Shown in pieces: positions 1 to 8,907 of a DNA stretch of 64,000 nucleotides. Every line of letters starts with the position of its first letter. Within the stretch, counting starts at the first letter, position 1. Origin of the DNA: Haloplanus litoreus (GTDB lineage: Archaea; Halobacteriota; Halobacteria; Halobacteriales; Haloferacaceae); NCBI RefSeq assembly GCF_042677945.1, contig NZ_JBHUDN010000006.1. The stretch is one strand, 5' to 3'. The notes below the pieces were generated by a model, which was not told where the DNA came from, searched no databases, and saw only the letters and a list, made by a program, of their open reading frames with translations. The translations under genes and the position numbers were made by a program.

Positions 1-2
1 TC

Positions 3-92
3 GCGTTCGCCGGCGTCCCGGCGGCGCTCCCGCGAGCCGTTCCCTTCGCGCTCGGCGCCGCGACGTTCGCCGTCCGGGAGGGTCGGCGATGA
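3..92 (+). CDS. C-terminal end of an unidentified protein (partial)
   Basis: The reading frame is open from the left edge of the window and ends with TGA at 90-92. It gives 29 residues, rich in Ala, Pro and Phe, ending in Arg-Arg. The stop overlaps the ATG of the next gene (ATGA), which is the usual sign of an operon partner in this genome. The visible part is hydrophobic and could be the last membrane segment of a membrane protein, but there is too little to name it. Confidence 0.6.
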   Translation, partial: AFAGVPAALPRAVPFALGAATFAVREGRR

Positions 93-958
93 CCGACGAC
101 GAGTTCGAGAAACACCTGAACGAGGACCCCGACCCGGGTCTCGATCCGACGCGGAGTCCGGGCTTCGGGAGCGACATCGAAGCGCTCGAAGACATCGAGG
201 TGAGTCGTCAGGACGTGACCATCGGCGAGGCGTCGCCCGCGGAACTCTCGGCGGCCGACACGGAACCGGTCGCCGACAGCGACGCGGCGGCGCTCCTCGA
301 CGACCTCGGGGCGGACGACCCGATCGACCGCCGCCGCGCCGCCCTCGCGCTGAAGGACGAACCGACGGCATCGGCGGTCGTGTCGGGGCTCGCACGGGCG
401 GCTACCACCGACGCGGACGCGGACGTGCGGCAGTTCGCGGTGGAGGCGCTGACGGCTCACGGCGGGGACGGGACGGGGGCGATCGGCGAACGGGCGGCCN
501 NNNNNNNNNNNNNCGTCGCCGTCGAACTCCTCGACGACGACGACCCCTGGGTTCGTGCCGAGGCCGTCGTCGCCCTCGACAACCTCGACCGGGAGGCCCA
601 CGAGGCCGACGTCGCGGCCGCTATCGACGACGACCACCACGCCGTGCGCCGGAACGCCGCCGTCTCGCTGTTCAAACTCCGCGGCGAGGCGATGGCCGAC
701 CGGCTGCTCGACCTGAGCCACGACGAGAGCGAGCGGGTCCGCGAGTGGGCGGCCCACATGCTCGGCGGCGTCGACGAGGACCGCGCCCGCAACCGACTGC
801 GTGACCTGACCGAGGACCCGGCGACGGTGGTCCGCCAGACGGCCGAACGGGCGCTCGAAGCCGATCCGGCGCGGTTCCGGCGGACCTTCGGCGCCCTGGA
901 GAACGACGGACGCCTCCTGCCCGGCGAGGACCGACTCAATCGGATGCCCGACCTATGA
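89..958 (+). CDS. HEAT-repeat domain protein
   Basis: A 289-residue acidic protein. Residues 1-60 look disordered and rich in Asp and Glu. From about residue 65 to 280 there are repeated helical units with the HEAT/PBS-lyase pattern, for example segments reading DPWVRAEAVVALDNL and HHAVRRNAAVSLFKL, followed by SERVREWAAHMLGGV. Such repeats usually form a protein-binding solenoid, and no catalytic motif is visible. A 14-base gap (500-513) removes about five residues without changing frame. The gene starts on the ATGA overlap with the upstream gene and its own stop overlaps the ATG of the Mrp-type ATPase by 4 nt, so it is probably co-translated with it and may act as its scaffold or client adaptor (inference). 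Confidence 0.85.
   Translation: MTDDEFEKHLNEDPDPGLDPTRSPGFGSDIEALEDIEVSRQDVTIGEASPAELSAADTEPVADSDAAALLDDLGADDPIDRRRAALALKDEPTASAVVSGLARAATTDADADVRQFAVEALTAHGGDGTGAIGERAAXXXXXVAVELLDDDDPWVRAEAVVALDNLDREAHEADVAAAIDDDHHAVRRNAAVSLFKLRGEAMADRLLDLSHDESERVREWAAHMLGGVDEDRARNRLRDLTEDPATVVRQTAERALEADPARFRRTFGALENDGRLLPGEDRLNRMPDL
500..513. other. assembly gap (14 N)
   Basis: Run of N inside the HEAT-repeat gene; the frame is kept on both sides. Confidence 0.99.
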
Positions 959-2184
959 CGGACACCACGAGACTGACGGACCGAGTCGAAGCGGCACTGC
1001 GAACGGTTCGCGACCCGGCGGCCGACCTCTCCGTCTTCGAGGCCGGGTTCGTCGAAAACGTGGCCGTGACCGACGGCGACGTGACGCTGGAGACCGACCT
1101 GACCGCCCTCGACGAGGCGACGAGTCGGGGGGTGATCGAGGCGATGTTGCGGGCCGTGGACGACGTTGACGGCGTCGAGAGCGTCCACGTCGAGCAAGCG
1201 GCGCCGTCCAGCGAGGGGAGTGGCGGCGTCGAGTCGTTCGATCACGTCGTCGCCGTCGCGAGCGCGAAAGGCGGCGTCGGCAAATCGACGGTCGCGACCC
1301 ACCTGGCCTGTGCGCTCGCAGCCGACGCCGAGGTGGCGCTGTTCGACGCCGACATCCACGGGCCGAACGTGCCGACCCTGCTCGACGTGAGCGGCCCCGT
1401 CCACTCCAGCGAGGCGGGCGACCCCCTCCCGATTCGTCGGGGCGGGATGGACGTGATGAGCGTCGGCCTGATGGAGTCGGGCGCGCCCCTCGCCTGGCGC
1501 GGGGCGATGGCCCACGACGCGCTCTCCGATCTCTTCGAGAACACGGCGTGGCGGAACGACGACGTGCTGGTGGTGGACCTGCCGCCCGGCACCGGCGACG
1601 TGGTGCTCACGACGCTACAGGAGGTCCCCGTCGACGGCGTCGTCGTCGTCACGACGCCGTTTCACGCCGCCGTCAGTGACACCGAACGGACCGTCGAACT
1701 GTTCCGCGACAACGACGTGCCCGTCTTGGGTGCCGTCGTCAACATGGCCGAGTACGTCTGTGACTGCTGTGGCGAGGCAAACGAGCTGTTCGCGGAGGAC
1801 GCCCTCGACGGGTTCGATGCGCCGATCCTCGCGGAACTGCCGTTCACGCGGGCGCTGCAGGGGCGGCCGGAACCGGGCGACGTGCCTGCGGTGGTCGCCG
1901 ACCTCGGGGAGCGGACGCGAACGGCCCTCGACGCCGCGGGCGAGGTAGACGTGCCGGACGACGCCGTCGACATCCGTGGGGCCGCCCCGCAGGCGCGGAA
2001 GGAACGAGTCCGCGACCGGTTCGCGTCGCTCGACGCCGGGGAGCGGTTCGTCCTCGTCAGCGACCGCGATCCGACGCCAGTCGGCGAGTTTCTGAGTCGC
2101 GTCGCGGGCGAGCCGCGCGAGTCGTTCGACGTCGAAGTTCGGCGCGCGACGCCGACTGACTGGGTGCTGGAAGCGGTCAAGTAG
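955..2184 (+). CDS. mrp: Mrp/NBP35-family Fe-S cluster carrier ATPase with C-terminal DUF2249-like domain
   Basis: A 409-residue protein with three parts. Residues 1-80 resemble the MIP18/DUF59 domain found at the N-terminus of many Mrp proteins. Residues 95-340 are the SIMIBI ATPase, with the deviant Walker A AKGGVGKST at 104-112, the DADIHGPN switch and the VDLPPGTGD motif. The usual CPxC cluster-binding site is present as CDCC (after the segment NMAEYV), so the first and last Cys are kept. The last 60 residues, starting around RFASLDAGERFVLV, resemble DUF2249, a domain seen in Fe-S and redox proteins. The family carries Fe-S clusters to apoproteins in the cytoplasm. The ATG overlaps the HEAT gene stop (ATGA). 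Assignment to the family is firm; the role of the C-terminal domain is inferred. Confidence 0.92.
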   Translation: MTDTTRLTDRVEAALRTVRDPAADLSVFEAGFVENVAVTDGDVTLETDLTALDEATSRGVIEAMLRAVDDVDGVESVHVEQAAPSSEGSGGVESFDHVVAVASAKGGVGKSTVATHLACALAADAEVALFDADIHGPNVPTLLDVSGPVHSSEAGDPLPIRRGGMDVMSVGLMESGAPLAWRGAMAHDALSDLFENTAWRNDDVLVVDLPPGTGDVVLTTLQEVPVDGVVVVTTPFHAAVSDTERTVELFRDNDVPVLGAVVNMAEYVCDCCGEANELFAEDALDGFDAPILAELPFTRALQGRPEPGDVPAVVADLGERTRTALDAAGEVDVPDDAVDIRGAAPQARKERVRDRFASLDAGERFVLVSDRDPTPVGEFLSRVAGEPRESFDVEVRRATPTDWVLEAVK

Positions 2185-2249
2185 GGTCACACCGGCGGCT
2201 CCGTGGTGGAGGTTGGGGCTTTATTCGGCCCTTCCGCGTAGTCCACCAC

Positions 2250-3212
2250 ATGCGCGCAGTTCGATATCACGAACACGGCGGGCCCGAGGTACTGCGAGTG
2301 GACGACGTCGACCGACCGGAACCGGGACCTGGAGACGTCGTCGTCGAAGTGGCGGGGGCGGGCATCAACCCCGTGGACACCTACTTCCGCGAGGGGGCGT
2401 ACGAGCCGTTCACCCTGCCGATGGTGCCCGGCGTCGACGCCGCGGGGGACGTAGTCGCCGTCGGGGAGGACGTCGAGGGGGTGAGCGTCGGCGACGCCGT
2501 CGTCGCCACCGGCCTGAGCAAGGACCACTACGGCGCCTGCGCGGAGTACGTTGCGGTGCCGGACGACCGGTTCGCCACCCTCCCGTCGGGCGTCGATCCC
2601 GTCGCCGCCGGCGGGGCGGGGGTCGCCGCGGTGACGGCGTGGCGCGCACTGATCGATCACGCGGGTCTGGAACCCGCGGAGACGGCGCTGATCCACGGCG
2701 GGAGCGGCGGCGTCGGGCACGCGGCCGTGCAGGTGGCCGCGGCGGCCGGCGCGCGGGTCGTCACCACCGCCGCGCCGCCGTACCACGACCGACTGGACGC
2801 CCTCGGCGCCGACGTCGTCCTCGATTACGGCCGCGACGACCTGCGCGAGGCGGTCGGCGACGCGAGCGACGGCGGCCCCGACGTGATCCTCGACCACCGC
2901 CTCGACGACTACCTGCAGTTCGACGCCGACGTGGCCGCCCACGACGGCCGCATCGTCGGCATCGGCGAGAACGACCCCGCCGTCGGCTTCACGAACGACG
3001 GCGTCGCCCGCGGGAAGGACCTCACCTACCAGTTCATGAGTATGTTCAACACGCCGGAACTGAGCGCCCCGCTGGGACGGGTCGCCCGCCTCATGGGGAC
3101 GGGTGACCTCGAAATCGAGGTGGCGCGGACGTACGACCTGGCGGAGGTAGCCGACGCCCACCGCGACGTGATGGCCGACAGTTTCCTTGGGAAACTCGTC
3201 GTGACGCCCTGA
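2250..3212 (+). CDS. zinc-free medium-chain dehydrogenase, NADPH:quinone reductase type
   Basis: A 320-residue MDR-superfamily protein. The N-terminal half is the GroES-like catalytic fold with the motifs GPGDVVVEV and INPVDTY. A Rossmann domain follows with the nucleotide loop IHGGSGGVGHAAVQVA near residues 148-163. The cysteine set that binds structural zinc in alcohol dehydrogenases is missing, as expected of the quinone oxidoreductase (QOR) branch, which reduces quinones or enones with NADPH. It begins 65 nt after mrp and has its own ATG. A T-rich stretch lies just after the stop (about 3228-3232). The exact substrate cannot be told from sequence. Confidence 0.88.
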   Translation: MRAVRYHEHGGPEVLRVDDVDRPEPGPGDVVVEVAGAGINPVDTYFREGAYEPFTLPMVPGVDAAGDVVAVGEDVEGVSVGDAVVATGLSKDHYGACAEYVAVPDDRFATLPSGVDPVAAGGAGVAAVTAWRALIDHAGLEPAETALIHGGSGGVGHAAVQVAAAAGARVVTTAAPPYHDRLDALGADVVLDYGRDDLREAVGDASDGGPDVILDHRLDDYLQFDADVAAHDGRIVGIGENDPAVGFTNDGVARGKDLTYQFMSMFNTPELSAPLGRVARLMGTGDLEIEVARTYDLAEVADAHRDVMADSFLGKLVVTP

Positions 3213-3256
3213 CCGCGCCGGCGCGCTTTTTGTGTCTCGGTACCGAACATCACGGT

Positions 3257-3964
3257 ATGAGCGCGAGCTTCGACTTCGGTGATCGGGTCGTACTGGTGAC
3301 GGGCGCGTGCGGCGCCCTCGGAAGCGCCGTCGCGGCGGCCTTCGCCGACGCCGGCGCGACGGTCTGTGGAGCGGACGTGGTCGCCCCCGACGACGAGGAC
3401 GCCCTCGTCGACGGCGAGGTTCTCGACTACTACCAGGGGGATTTCACCGACGAGGACGACGTGGCGCGAGTGGTCGGCGACGTCGTCGAGACCCACGGCG
3501 GGTTGGACCACCTCTGTAACGTGGCGGGGACGTGGCGCGGCGGGACACCGATCCACGAGACGGACGCCGGGACCTTCGACTTCCTGTTCGACGTGAACCT
3601 GAAAACGATGTTTCTGGCGTCGAAACACGCCCTGCCACACCTGCAGGCCACGGAGGGGACGGTCGTCAGCGTCTCCGCCCGGTCGTCGCTCTCCGGGGGT
3701 GAGGGCGACGGGCCGTACCGCGCGTCGAAGGCCGGGGTTCGGCTCCTGACGGAGACCATCGCCGCGGAGAACGAGGGCGTCGTCCGGGCGAACGCGGTGT
3801 TGCCGAGCGTCATCGATACGCCCGCGAACCGCGAGATGATGCCCGACGCCGACCACGACGCGTGGGTCGACCCGGCGACCATCGCGCGGACGGTACTCGC
3901 GCTCTCGTCGGACGCCACGGCGGCGACGAGCGGTGCCGCCGTCCCCGTCTACGGCGAAGCTTGA
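3257..3964 (+). CDS. SDR-family oxidoreductase
   Basis: A 235-residue classical short-chain dehydrogenase/reductase. The cofactor loop is TGACGALG at residues 15-22, the NxAG motif appears as NVAG, and the catalytic Ser and YxxxK motif are seen in SVSARSSLSG and YRASK. An in-frame upstream extension exists but has only a non-ATG start and no family resemblance, so I choose the ATG at 3257, about 25 nt after the T-rich box. It follows the QOR gene by 44 nt. NAD(P)-dependent alcohol/ketone chemistry is expected; the substrate is unknown. Confidence 0.88.
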   Translation: MSASFDFGDRVVLVTGACGALGSAVAAAFADAGATVCGADVVAPDDEDALVDGEVLDYYQGDFTDEDDVARVVGDVVETHGGLDHLCNVAGTWRGGTPIHETDAGTFDFLFDVNLKTMFLASKHALPHLQATEGTVVSVSARSSLSGGEGDGPYRASKAGVRLLTETIAAENEGVVRANAVLPSVIDTPANREMMPDADHDAWVDPATIARTVLALSSDATAATSGAAVPVYGEA

Positions 3965-4129
3965 TACGGATGCTGTGACTGTGTTCCGGCCGTCGCCGTC
4001 ACCGATCACGGGACGTCGGTGCTGACTTACAACAGTCCGCACGAACGCCTCGAGGCGGCCTGTAACGGCTGTGACAGGCGCCGCGACGTATCGTGATCCT
4101 TTTTTCGGTGCTGGGGGTAGGACCGGCCT

Positions 4130-5467
4130 ATGTCACAACGCGAGACGTGGGCGACGAGGGTGGGCTTCATCCTCGCCGCCGTCGGCAGTGCCGTCGGACT
4201 GGGTAATATCTGGCAGTTCCCGTTCCAGACGGGGGCGAACGGCGGCGCCGCCTTCATCGTCGTCTACCTCGCCGCCGTCTTTTTGATCGGCTTTCCCGCC
4301 ATGCTCGCAGAATTCGTCGTCGGCCGCCGGGCCGAGCGCAACCCCATCGACGCCTTCGCCCGTCTCGGCCATCGGAACTGGAAGATCGTCGGCGTCCTCG
4401 GTACCCTCTCGGCCTTCTGGATCCTCTCGTTTTACAGCGTCGTCGGCGGCTGGGTCGTCCGGTACGTCCTCGGTAGCGCTACCGGCGCCTACTTCTCCGG
4501 GTCCGAGGCGTACTTCGGCGCCATCTCCGCCGGCCCCGAGGCCGTCGGCTTCCACGCCGTCTTCATGGCCCTGACCGTCGGCGTCGTCGCCCTCGGCGTC
4601 ACCGACGGCATCGAGCGGTCGACGAAGCTGATGGTGCCGAGCATCGTCATCCTCCTCGGTGGCCTGGCCGTCTGGGCCGGAACGCTGGAGGGCGGCGCCG
4701 CGGGCTACGCGTACTACCTCTCGCCCGACGTCGACGTGTTGCTCGCGAACCTCGGGTCGATTCTCCCCGCCGCCGTCGGGCAAGCCTTCTTCACCCTCTC
4801 GCTGGGGATGGGGGCGATGATCACCTACGCCTCCTACCTCGGACGCGACGACTCCCTGCCGGTCGACGGGGCGACCATCGTCGTCCTCAACACGTTCGTC
4901 GGTCTCCTGGCGGGACTGGTGGTCTTTCCCATCCTCTTCTCGCTGGGTATCGAGCCCGGGAGCGGTGGGCTCGGTGCGGCCTTCATCACGCTCGCCGGCG
5001 CGTTCGCCCAGTTACCGGCCGGGCGCTTCCTCGGCGTCGGGTTCTTCGTCGTCCTCCTGCTCGCCGCGCTCTCCTCCGCTATCAGCCTCCTCGAAGTAGT
5101 CACCACCTACCTCGTCGACAACACCGACCGCTCGCGCTCGACGCTCGCCGTCGCTCTCGGCGCGGCCATCTTCGCCCTCGGCGTGCCGAGCGCCCTCGGC
5201 GTGCCGATTCTCTCCTGGTACAACGCCATCGCCTACAACCTCCTGCTCCCGCTATCGGTGCTCACCCTCCTCCTGTTCGTCGGCTGGGCGGACACCGACG
5301 ACGCGGTGGCGGAACTCCGGCGAGGAACCGACCTGAGCGAGGGCGGTGCCGTCGCGTGGCTCTGGTTCGTCCGGACGCTCGTCCCCCTCGGCGTCCTGGC
5401 GACCCTCCTGCTCGGATTGCAGTCGCTCGCGGTCAAGGCGGGACTGCTCGCCGCACCGCTGGTGTGA
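4130..5467 (+). CDS. Na+-dependent transporter, neurotransmitter:sodium symporter (SNF) family
   Basis: A 445-residue integral membrane protein with the family's hallmark at the start of TM1, the motif GSAVGLGNIWQFPF, which forms part of the Na+ and substrate site in the LeuT fold. There are about 11 hydrophobic segments. Residues around the unwound part of TM6 (GQAFFTLSLGMG) are also conserved. The family imports amino acids or related amines with Na+, suited to a high-salt cell. It is followed 87 nt downstream by a paralogue on the same strand. Substrate cannot be assigned. Confidence 0.93.
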   Translation: MSQRETWATRVGFILAAVGSAVGLGNIWQFPFQTGANGGAAFIVVYLAAVFLIGFPAMLAEFVVGRRAERNPIDAFARLGHRNWKIVGVLGTLSAFWILSFYSVVGGWVVRYVLGSATGAYFSGSEAYFGAISAGPEAVGFHAVFMALTVGVVALGVTDGIERSTKLMVPSIVILLGGLAVWAGTLEGGAAGYAYYLSPDVDVLLANLGSILPAAVGQAFFTLSLGMGAMITYASYLGRDDSLPVDGATIVVLNTFVGLLAGLVVFPILFSLGIEPGSGGLGAAFITLAGAFAQLPAGRFLGVGFFVVLLLAALSSAISLLEVVTTYLVDNTDRSRSTLAVALGAAIFALGVPSALGVPILSWYNAIAYNLLLPLSVLTLLLFVGWADTDDAVAELRRGTDLSEGGAVAWLWFVRTLVPLGVLATLLLGLQSLAVKAGLLAAPLV

Positions 5468-5554
5468 TACGGCACGTCGGCCACCAGACGTCACACTCGA
5501 TTGACGACTTCCGACTCGAAACCCACTTCACCGGGTTCCGCCGACGATGTGATA

Positions 5555-6967
5555 ATGGCACGAGAGACGTGGGGTACGAGAACAGGCTTCATTCTGGCCG
5601 CCGCGGGGAGCGCGGTCGGACTGGGGAACATCTGGCGGTTCCCCTGGATGACCGCCGAAAACGGTGGCAGCGCCTTCCTGCTCGTCTATCTGGTCATCGT
5701 CCTAGGGGTGGGCGTTCCCGGACTACTCGGGGAGTTCGTCATCGGGCGGCGGGCGCGGCGGAACCCGGTCGGTGCGTTACGCAACCTCTCCGGATCGCGC
5801 CGCTGGGCCGCTGTCGGCGGCATCTCCGCGATTACGGGCGTCGCACTCCTTTCGTTTTACAGCGTCGTCGGTGGCTGGATCCTGCGGTACCTGCTGGTCT
5901 CGCTGACCGGCCCCTTCACCGGTGGCGCGGCCTACCTCGCGGACCCGGGCGCGTACTTCGGGAGTGTCTCCTTCGGCGTCGCGGCCGCGGGCTATCACCT
6001 CCTCTTTCTCGCGCTCACCGGCCTGATCGTCCTCGGTGGCGTGCGCCGCGGCATCGAACTGGGAACGAAAGTGATGATGCCCGCCGTCCTCGCCTTGCTC
6101 GTCGGGATGGCCGTCTGGGTCTCCACACGACCGGGGGCGGGCGCCGGCTACGACTTCTTTCTCAGCTTCGACCTCGAAACGATTCGCGCGAACTTCTTCT
6201 CGATTCTCGGGCCGGCCGCCGGGCAGGCGCTCTTTACGCTCTCGGTCGGTGCTGGCACCATGATCACCTACGCCTCCTATATCGACGAGGACCGATCGCT
6301 CCCGTTCGACGGGTCGGTGATTGCCCTGCTCAACACGGGCGTTGGCGTCCTCGCCGGACTGGTGGTCTTCCCGCTCCTGTTCTCGCAGGGCATCGATCCC
6401 GGGAGCGGCGGCCCGGGCGCCCTCTTCGTCGGCATCGTGGGGGCGTTCGGCGCCCTGCCCGGCGGCAGCGTGCTGGCCGTCCTGTTTTTCGGCGTCGTCG
6501 CCTTCGCCGCCCTGTCGAGTTCGATCAGCATGCTGGAGATTCCGGTCTCCATCCTCGTCGACGAGGTCGGTTGGTCGCGACGGAAAGCCGTCGGCGCGCT
6601 GCTCGCGCTCATCGCGACGACTGGGACGATCACCGCGTTCCAGCCCCCGCTGTTCGATTTCGTCGCCGGAACGCTGGTTGACCTGTTGCTCACCGTCGGC
6701 CTGGTCGCCTTCCTGTTGTTCGCGGGGTGGGTCCTCGGTCGTGACGCCGTCGCGGAGTACGCCACCGGCGCGGGACCGCTGGCGACCCGTTTCGGTACCC
6801 CGTGGCTCCTCGCTATCGGCGTCGCCATCCCGCTGTTTCTGGTGTTCACCTTGCTGACGACGCTCGGAGTCGACGCCCGCATCGGCTTCTGGCCCACCGT
6901 CGGCGCCGCCGTCGTCGTCGTCGGTCTGGTCCTCGCCGGACTGCGGCGCGGTCGTGTGGCGGTCTGA
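5555..6967 (+). CDS. second Na+-dependent transporter, neurotransmitter:sodium symporter (SNF) family
   Basis: A 470-residue paralogue of the preceding gene. It begins MARETWGTRTGFILA, which aligns with the neighbour's MSQRETWATRVGFILA, so the ATG at 5555 is preferred over an in-frame TTG 54 nt upstream. The hallmark GSAVGLGNIWRFPW and the TM6 motif GQALFTLSVGAGTMITYASY are present. About 11 membrane segments are visible. The pair looks like a tandem duplication with divergence, probably for related amino acids; whether the two proteins have different substrates is unknown. Confidence 0.93.
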   Translation: MARETWGTRTGFILAAAGSAVGLGNIWRFPWMTAENGGSAFLLVYLVIVLGVGVPGLLGEFVIGRRARRNPVGALRNLSGSRRWAAVGGISAITGVALLSFYSVVGGWILRYLLVSLTGPFTGGAAYLADPGAYFGSVSFGVAAAGYHLLFLALTGLIVLGGVRRGIELGTKVMMPAVLALLVGMAVWVSTRPGAGAGYDFFLSFDLETIRANFFSILGPAAGQALFTLSVGAGTMITYASYIDEDRSLPFDGSVIALLNTGVGVLAGLVVFPLLFSQGIDPGSGGPGALFVGIVGAFGALPGGSVLAVLFFGVVAFAALSSSISMLEIPVSILVDEVGWSRRKAVGALLALIATTGTITAFQPPLFDFVAGTLVDLLLTVGLVAFLLFAGWVLGRDAVAEYATGAGPLATRFGTPWLLAIGVAIPLFLVFTLLTTLGVDARIGFWPTVGAAVVVVGLVLAGLRRGRVAV

Positions 6968-7028
6968 GCGGGGCGGAATCCTTTTGCCGCCGGTCGAACC
7001 TTTTGTCTACAATGACAGGTGGTCGGCC

Positions 7029-8579
7029 ATGACCATGGACGAGCGGATCGAGGAACTCCGCGAGAAACGGGAGCGGGCACTCCTCGGCGGGGGCGAAGAC
7101 CGGATCGAGTCCCAGCACGCCAAGGGCAAGATGACTGCCCGCGAGCGAGTCGACTACTTCCTCGACGACGGGACGTTCAGGGAGTTCGACCAGTTCCGGA
7201 CCCACCGCACGCACAAGTTCGGGATGGAGGAGAAGAAACTCCCCGGCGACGGCGTCGTCACCGGCTACGGGCAGGTGAACGGGCGCAAGACCTTCGTCTT
7301 CGCCCACGACTTCACCGTCTTCGGCGGATCGCTCGGCGAGGTGATGTCCGAGAAGATCTGTAAGGTGATGGACAAGGCAATGGACGTTGGCGCTCCCATC
7401 GTCGGTCTGAACGACTCCGCGGGCGCCCGCATCCAAGAGGGGGTCCGGAGTCTCGCCGGCTTCACCGACATCTTCCACCGAAACGAGCAGGCCAGCGGCG
7501 TCGTCCCCCAGATATCCGGCATCATGGGTCCCTGTGCCGGCGGCGCCGTCTACTCCCCCGCCATCACCGATTTCATCTTCATGGTGAAGGACACGAGCCA
7601 CATGTTCATCACCGGGCCGGACGTGATCAAGACGGTCACCGGCGAGGAGGTGTCGTTCGAGGAACTCGGCGGCGCAGTCACCCACGCCTCGAAGACGGGC
7701 GTCGCCCACCGTGCCTTCGAGGACGAGGAGACGGCGCTCGACAGCATCCGGCGCCTGCTCTCCTATCTCCCGCAGAACAACGTCGAGGACCCGCCACGGG
7801 TCGATCCGTGGGACGACCCGGATCGGCCGGCCGAGGCGCTCACGGACGTCGTCCCCGATCAGCCACAGAAACCATACGACATGACCGACGTGGTCGGCGT
7901 CGTCGTCGACGAAGGCTCGTTCTTCGAGGTTCACGGCGACTGGGCGAAAAACGTCGTCGTCGGCTTCGGACGCCTCGACGGCCACTCGGTCGGCGTCGTC
8001 GCCAATCAGCCGCGGTCGAACGCGGGAACGCTCACCGTCGACGCGAGCATGAAGGCCTCGCGATTCGTTCGCTTCTGTGACGCCTTCAACGTCCCCATCA
8101 TCACGTTCGTCGACGTGCCGGGCTACATGCCCGGCACCGACCAGGAGCACCGGGGGATCATCCGCCACGGCGCGAAACTGCTCTACGCCTACTCCGAGGC
8201 GACGGTGCCCCTGCTGACGGTCATCACGCGGAAAGCCTACGGCGGGGCCTACTGCGTCATGGCGTCGAAACACCTCGGCGCCGACGTCAACTACGCGTGG
8301 CCGACATCGGAACTCGCCGTCATGGGACCGGAGGGGGCCGTGAACATCCTCTACAGCGACGAACTCGACGACGCCGACGACGCCGAGGCGAGACGGCAGG
8401 ACCTCGTCGACGAGTATCGCGAGGAGTTCGCCAACCCCTACACCGCCGCAGACCGTGGGTTCATCGACGACGTGATCGAACCGCAGGAGACCCGGAGCCG
8501 ACTGGTCGACGACCTCCACATGCTCAAGACCAAGCGTCGGAGTAATCCCGAGAAAAAGCACGGAAACATCCCGATCTGA
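7029..8579 (+). CDS. pccB: acyl-CoA carboxylase, carboxyltransferase (beta) subunit
   Basis: A 516-residue biotin-dependent carboxyltransferase of the propionyl-/acetyl-/methylmalonyl-CoA family. Two crotonase-like halves are seen: the first contains GARIQEGV and GPCAGGAVYSPAITDF, the second VDVPGYMPGTDQEHRGIIRHGAKLL (in part) and RKAYGGAYCVMASKHLGAD. These are the oxyanion-hole regions for CoA ester and carboxybiotin. The chosen ATG (7029) gives MTMDERIEELREKRERAL, matching the family; a longer frame upstream has no such match and overlaps the preceding gene. The PccX-like small subunit follows by one base. Propionyl-CoA carboxylase is the likeliest identity by analogy with Haloferax, but acetyl-CoA carboxylase activity is possible. 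Confidence 0.92.
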   Translation: MTMDERIEELREKRERALLGGGEDRIESQHAKGKMTARERVDYFLDDGTFREFDQFRTHRTHKFGMEEKKLPGDGVVTGYGQVNGRKTFVFAHDFTVFGGSLGEVMSEKICKVMDKAMDVGAPIVGLNDSAGARIQEGVRSLAGFTDIFHRNEQASGVVPQISGIMGPCAGGAVYSPAITDFIFMVKDTSHMFITGPDVIKTVTGEEVSFEELGGAVTHASKTGVAHRAFEDEETALDSIRRLLSYLPQNNVEDPPRVDPWDDPDRPAEALTDVVPDQPQKPYDMTDVVGVVVDEGSFFEVHGDWAKNVVVGFGRLDGHSVGVVANQPRSNAGTLTVDASMKASRFVRFCDAFNVPIITFVDVPGYMPGTDQEHRGIIRHGAKLLYAYSEATVPLLTVITRKAYGGAYCVMASKHLGADVNYAWPTSELAVMGPEGAVNILYSDELDDADDAEARRQDLVDEYREEFANPYTAADRGFIDDVIEPQETRSRLVDDLHMLKTKRRSNPEKKHGNIPI

Positions 8580-8580
8580 G

Positions 8581-8838
8581 ATGGTGGACGACACGCTCGA
8601 CATCCCGAACGACGCCACCGACGAGGAGGCGGCGGCCATCGCGGCGGCAGTCGGCGCTCACGTGCGGGACAGTTACCTCGCCGCGGTGGCCGCGACGGCG
8701 TCCACCGAGGAGACGTGGGATGGCGACCGCTGGAGCTTCGCCGGACGAATCCACGGGCTCCAGGGGCGGTCGGTTCGCGTCCCCGAGACGGCGCCGACCG
8801 ACGCCTGGACGGCCGCGGGGCGGACGGACCGGCTCTGA
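8581..8838 (+). CDS. pccX: small acyl-CoA carboxylase subunit, PccX-like
   Basis: An 85-residue protein directly after pccB (one base between stop and ATG). Its first part is helical and acidic (DDTLDIPNDATDEEAAAIAAA), then comes a short basic/aromatic region (GDRWSFAGRIHGLQG). There is no biotin-attachment MKM motif. In Haloferax mediterranei a small subunit of this size, PccX, lies between pccB and pccA and is required for propionyl-CoA carboxylase. The position, size and composition agree with that. What is missing here is pccA, which normally follows; instead a histidine kinase comes next. Confidence 0.7.
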   Translation: MVDDTLDIPNDATDEEAAAIAAAVGAHVRDSYLAAVAATASTEETWDGDRWSFAGRIHGLQGRSVRVPETAPTDAWTAAGRTDRL

Positions 8839-8907
8839 TCGGGACTCCTGTGTCGGCGGGTACGAACTCCAGTACGCATATACCCACCCCGATCGAAAGA
8901 CGCTCTC

